Source: an uncultured Schwartzia sp. (GTDB taxonomy: Bacteria; Bacillota; Negativicutes; Selenomonadales; Selenomonadaceae). From it: 7,786 nucleotides of DNA. The position numbers were made by a program, and so were the translations under genes. Below are positions 4,844 to 7,786 of the stretch, piece after piece (within the stretch, counting starts at the first letter, position 1; every line of letters begins with the position of its first letter). The DNA is taken from assembly GCA_905373705.1 (NCBI GenBank), contig CAJPUA010000037.1, positions 1-7,786 of the forward strand, in the 5' to 3' direction. The notes under the pieces were generated by a model, which ran no database searches, was not told the DNA's origin, and saw nothing but the letters and a program-made list of their open reading frames with translations.

Positions 4844-7786
4844 GTGCAGGAAATTCTCATTTTTTGCAATGTGGAACGGCAGGGGCAAATGCTGCGCAAG
4901 GCATGGAAGATGGCGGGAATGCCCGAGGGCGTTTCCGGTAGCGTCCATCTTTTCGATTCTGCCAGCGCCTTGACGCTGGAGATGCGGCGGGCAGTGTCCG
5001 ACGCGGCGGCGGTCTTTGCTTTCTGGCAGGGCACGATCTACGCGACGGATATGACGGAGGCACTGCGCAAGGTACGGGAAAAGACGGGCGGCCCCTTCGC
5101 TTTCATGGCCAGCGCTTCGGAGGAAGGGGCCTTTCATCAAGGGCTCACAGCAGAGCAGCGGGAAACTGTGCGACACTATCTCCAGTACGGGGGCATCAAA
5201 AACTACCGCAGCCTGTGGCGGTACATCGCCCACGAACTTTTGGGCGCGGCGGTGACGGCGGATGCGCCCGCGCCTTTACCGTGGAGCGGGATATACGATC
5301 CGGGGACGGAGCAGGTTTTCGATTCTTTGGCGGCGTATCAGGCCTATCATCCACGGGGCGAGGGCGAGAGCGCGGTGGGTCTGATTTTTTCGCGGGAGAG
5401 CTGGGTCTGGCGGGATACGGCCTACCTTGACGCCATCATTCGCCATTTGGCCGGGGAAGGGCTGTATCCGATCCCCGTCTTTGCCCTGTGGGCGGATAAT
5501 CCCTTGGCGAAGGTCGAGGGGATCAGCCGCTTAGGGGAGCGGTATTTCTTTGAAGACGGCGCGTGCGTCTTAGATGCGATCGTCAATACGTTCAAAGTGG
5601 GGCTGATCGTCAGCAGCCAGAACGATCGGGATTTCTTTCACAAGCTGAATGTGCCAGTGGTGCAGGCGTACAATCTCCTGCGCCCCTATCCCGAATGGGC
5701 GGAGAACCTCATGGGGCTGACGCCGGTGGAGCTTTCCTGCAACGTGGTGGAGCCGGAGTTTGACGGCGTGATCCATGGCGTGCCTGTGTCCAGCAAGGAG
5801 CGGAACGCCGAGGGTTATGTGTACTATAAGCCCATGGAAAAGCGCATTCGCTTTTTGGCAGCGAAGGTGAAGAAGTGGTGCCGCCTCCGGAAAAAGGAGA
5901 ACGCGGCGAAGAAGATCGCCATCATTTTCCACAATTATCCCCCGGACAATTCCACCGTCGGCAGCGCCCAGGGATTGGATTCGCCCGCCAGCGTGGCGCT
6001 GCTCCTGCGGGCGATGAAGACGGCGGGCTACCGGATCGACCATGTGCCGGAGGATGGGAAAGAGCTGATGGAGGGGCTCTTGGCGGGGATTACCAACGAC
6101 CGACGCTTTTTGACCGAAGAGGACATGGCACGGGCGGCGGGGCATGTGTCCGCCGACGAATACGCGGCGCTCTTCGCTTCTTTCGCGCCCCAGACGCGAG
6201 AGGAATTGACGGCGGCGTGGGGCGAAGCGCCCGGCACCGTGTTCCTCTATGGCGGAAAGCTCGTCGTCCCCGGCACCATGAATGGCAACGTGCTGATTAC
6301 GATGCAGCCGCCCCGAGGCTTCGGCGAGGACAAGGCGAAGATTCTCCACGATCCCTGCGCCCCGCCGCCGCACCACTACTTGGCGTATTACGCCTGGATC
6401 CGCGATGTGTGGCAGGCGGACGCGGTGGTTCATGTAGGAACGCACGGCAGCTTAGAGTGGCTGCCGGGAAAGAACGCGGGGCTGTCGCACCTTTGTTATC
6501 CTGAATTGGCGCTGGGTGATTTGCCGGATATTTATCCGTACTATGTCACCATCGTGGGGGAGGGGATTCAGGCGAAACGGCGGGGAGCGGCCTGCCTTAT
6601 CGGCCATTTAAACCCGCCGCAGGCTCGGGCCGATACCTACGACGAATTAGCCGAGTTGGAGCTTTTGGTGGAAGAGTACGCGCACTTTAAGGCCGGACAG
6701 CCGGAGAATGCCGGGGTGGTGGCGGAGCGCATCCGTGAGAAGGTGGCGGCGCTTCATTTAGACGAGGATTTTCCCGCAGAGGAGGAGGAGAGCGAGGACA
6801 GTTACATCCTGCGCGTCCATGCCTATCTGAGCAAACTGAAGCACATGGAAATTCGCGCCGGACTTCATATTTTAGGGGAGCCGCCCGAGGGCGAGGCGCT
6901 CACGCAAGCGATCTCGGCCATCGCGCGTACAGAGTGCGCCGGGGGACCGGGGGAAGAAGCGGTGCCCGCGCTGCCGGAGGTCTTGGCGAAGGCCAAAGGG
7001 TTTTCGTATGCTGCTTTGGAGGAAAAAAGCGGCGAGCTTCTGCCGGGGCGTAATCAGAGCGGCGCGGCGCTTTTGGATGAGATATGGCAGACGGCGGAAG
7101 GATGGATCGAGTTTCTGCGCCAGCGGGATTTTTCCGCGGCAGCCATAGAAGCGCTGCTCCATTCCCCGTCCGTGCAGGGATGGGCGGACGAGGCCGTGGC
7201 GGAAGGCTTCCAGCGCGATTTGGCGCGGGTGCTGCGCTTTATCGCCGATGTCATCGCGCCGAACTTGGCCAAGACACGCCAAGAGATGACGAATACGCTG
7301 CGGGCGCTCTCGGGCGAGTTCATTGAGCCGGGGCCGGGCGGGTCGCCCACCAGCGGACGCATCGACATTTTACCTACGGGGCGTAATTTCTACGGTGTCA
7401 GTCCCGATACGCTGCCCACTCCCATCGCTTGGGAATTGGGAGTGGAGTTAGCGGAGCAGGCGGTGTCGCGCTTTATTGAGGAGGAAGGCCATTACCCCGA
7501 GAGCGTGGGCATCGTGCTGTGGAGCGATTCCAATATGCGGACGAACGGGCAGTGCATCGCCGAATTTCTCTACCTCTTGGGAGTACGTCCCGTATGGCAG
7601 CGGGGCAGCCGCCGGGTCATCGGCCTTGAGGTCTTGCCCTTAGAAGCGCTCCGGCGGCCCCGGATCGACGTGACTGCGCGGATCAGCGGCCTGTTCCGCG
7701 ATACGCTGCACATCGCGGTGGAATGGCTGGAGAAAGCCGTGCAGATGGTCACGGAGCTGCCGGAATCCTTCGAGGAGAATTATATC
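4844..7786 (+). CDS. CobN/HmuS-like large chelatase subunit, 3' partial
   Basis: This open frame has no stop before the window ends. 981 codons are visible, and family members are about 1200-1400 residues, so a few hundred are missing. CobN-family proteins handle metal insertion into corrinoids (aerobic CobNST) or magnesium into porphyrin (ChlH/BchH); the HmuS branch acts in anaerobic heme-iron acquisition. Hallmarks, numbered from GTG 4844: YPPDNSTVGSAQGLDSP in mid-protein; VHVGTHGSLEWLPGK (529-543) with H530, H534 and E538; DIYPYYVTIVGEGIQAKRR soon after; EPGPGGSPTSGR, then LPTGRNFYGV (from 843); SDSNMRT (about 895-900); and RPRIDVTARISGLFRD near the edge. There is no signal peptide, so it is cytoplasmic. 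No CobS/CobT or ChlI/ChlD partner is visible. Sharing a MerR-type operator with the TonB receptor favours a HmuS-like role over cobaltochelatase in B12 synthesis. Family is certain; metal and tetrapyrrole are not. ATG 4838 is an alternative start. Confidence 0.93.
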   Translation, partial: MQEILIFCNVERQGQMLRKAWKMAGMPEGVSGSVHLFDSASALTLEMRRAVSDAAAVFAFWQGTIYATDMTEALRKVREKTGGPFAFMASASEEGAFHQGLTAEQRETVRHYLQYGGIKNYRSLWRYIAHELLGAAVTADAPAPLPWSGIYDPGTEQVFDSLAAYQAYHPRGEGESAVGLIFSRESWVWRDTAYLDAIIRHLAGEGLYPIPVFALWADNPLAKVEGISRLGERYFFEDGACVLDAIVNTFKVGLIVSSQNDRDFFHKLNVPVVQAYNLLRPYPEWAENLMGLTPVELSCNVVEPEFDGVIHGVPVSSKERNAEGYVYYKPMEKRIRFLAAKVKKWCRLRKKENAAKKIAIIFHNYPPDNSTVGSAQGLDSPASVALLLRAMKTAGYRIDHVPEDGKELMEGLLAGITNDRRFLTEEDMARAAGHVSADEYAALFASFAPQTREELTAAWGEAPGTVFLYGGKLVVPGTMNGNVLITMQPPRGFGEDKAKILHDPCAPPPHHYLAYYAWIRDVWQADAVVHVGTHGSLEWLPGKNAGLSHLCYPELALGDLPDIYPYYVTIVGEGIQAKRRGAACLIGHLNPPQARADTYDELAELELLVEEYAHFKAGQPENAGVVAERIREKVAALHLDEDFPAEEEESEDSYILRVHAYLSKLKHMEIRAGLHILGEPPEGEALTQAISAIARTECAGGPGEEAVPALPEVLAKAKGFSYAALEEKSGELLPGRNQSGAALLDEIWQTAEGWIEFLRQRDFSAAAIEALLHSPSVQGWADEAVAEGFQRDLARVLRFIADVIAPNLAKTRQEMTNTLRALSGEFIEPGPGGSPTSGRIDILPTGRNFYGVSPDTLPTPIAWELGVELAEQAVSRFIEEEGHYPESVGIVLWSDSNMRTNGQCIAEFLYLLGVRPVWQRGSRRVIGLEVLPLEALRRPRIDVTARISGLFRDTLHIAVEWLEKAVQMVTELPESFEENYI

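Noticed and set aside
5570..6445. Long minus-strand frame of 291 codons inside the chelatase gene
   Set aside because: It is antisense to a clearly conserved CobN-family frame, in GC-rich DNA where long shadow frames are common. Its translation has no recognisable domain.
5875..6504. 209-codon plus-strand frame within the chelatase region
   Set aside because: It is out of frame with the CobN motifs that cover the same DNA, and the peptide is low-complexity and arginine/glycine-rich.

Overview
The window reads as a piece of a diderm Firmicute, most likely a member of the Negativicutes (Selenomonas/Megasphaera/Veillonella-like). It encodes a TonB-dependent outer-membrane receptor, which requires an outer membrane, yet it uses strong Gram-positive-like Shine-Dalgarno sites (GGGAG, AAGGAGG, AGGAGG) and GTG/TTG starts. 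This placement is an inference from those features; no rRNA or marker gene is present.

Layout, all on the + strand. (1) 1-792: the 3' part of a sugar-phosphate isomerase/AP-endonuclease-2-like TIM-barrel protein, open at the left edge. (2) 793-1003: an intergenic region with a MerR-type promoter/operator. (3) 1004-3064: a complete TonB-dependent receptor, followed by a good intrinsic terminator. (4) 3165-4619: a self-contained, AT-richer cassette. It has three phased repeats with exactly 33-bp spacing, an AAA_14/DUF4143 ATPase with a TTG start, and its own terminator. (5) 4620-4843: a second intergenic region carrying a near-identical MerR-type promoter/operator. (6) 4844 to the right edge: a CobN/HmuS-type large chelatase subunit, open at the 3' end. 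It has no stop codon inside the window.

The main point is regulatory and functional coupling. The receptor and the CobN-like gene are separated by about 1.8 kb and an unrelated ATPase cassette. Each nevertheless has its own promoter with a TTGACC -35 box, a 19-bp spacer filled by the dyad ACCGTATG-N5-CATACGGT, and a -10 box. That is the diagnostic architecture of MerR-family-activated promoters. The two 31-bp elements match at 26 positions. Each also carries one additional half-site, but in a different place: upstream of -35 for the receptor, and over the start region for the chelatase.

A TonB receptor co-regulated with a CobN-like chelatase resembles the HmuR/HmuS pair of anaerobic heme-iron acquisition, where HmuS is a CobN homologue. 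My working model is therefore a MerR-controlled tetrapyrrole (heme or corrinoid) uptake and metal-handling regulon. The regulator gene itself is not in the window, and the substrate cannot be settled from sequence alone.
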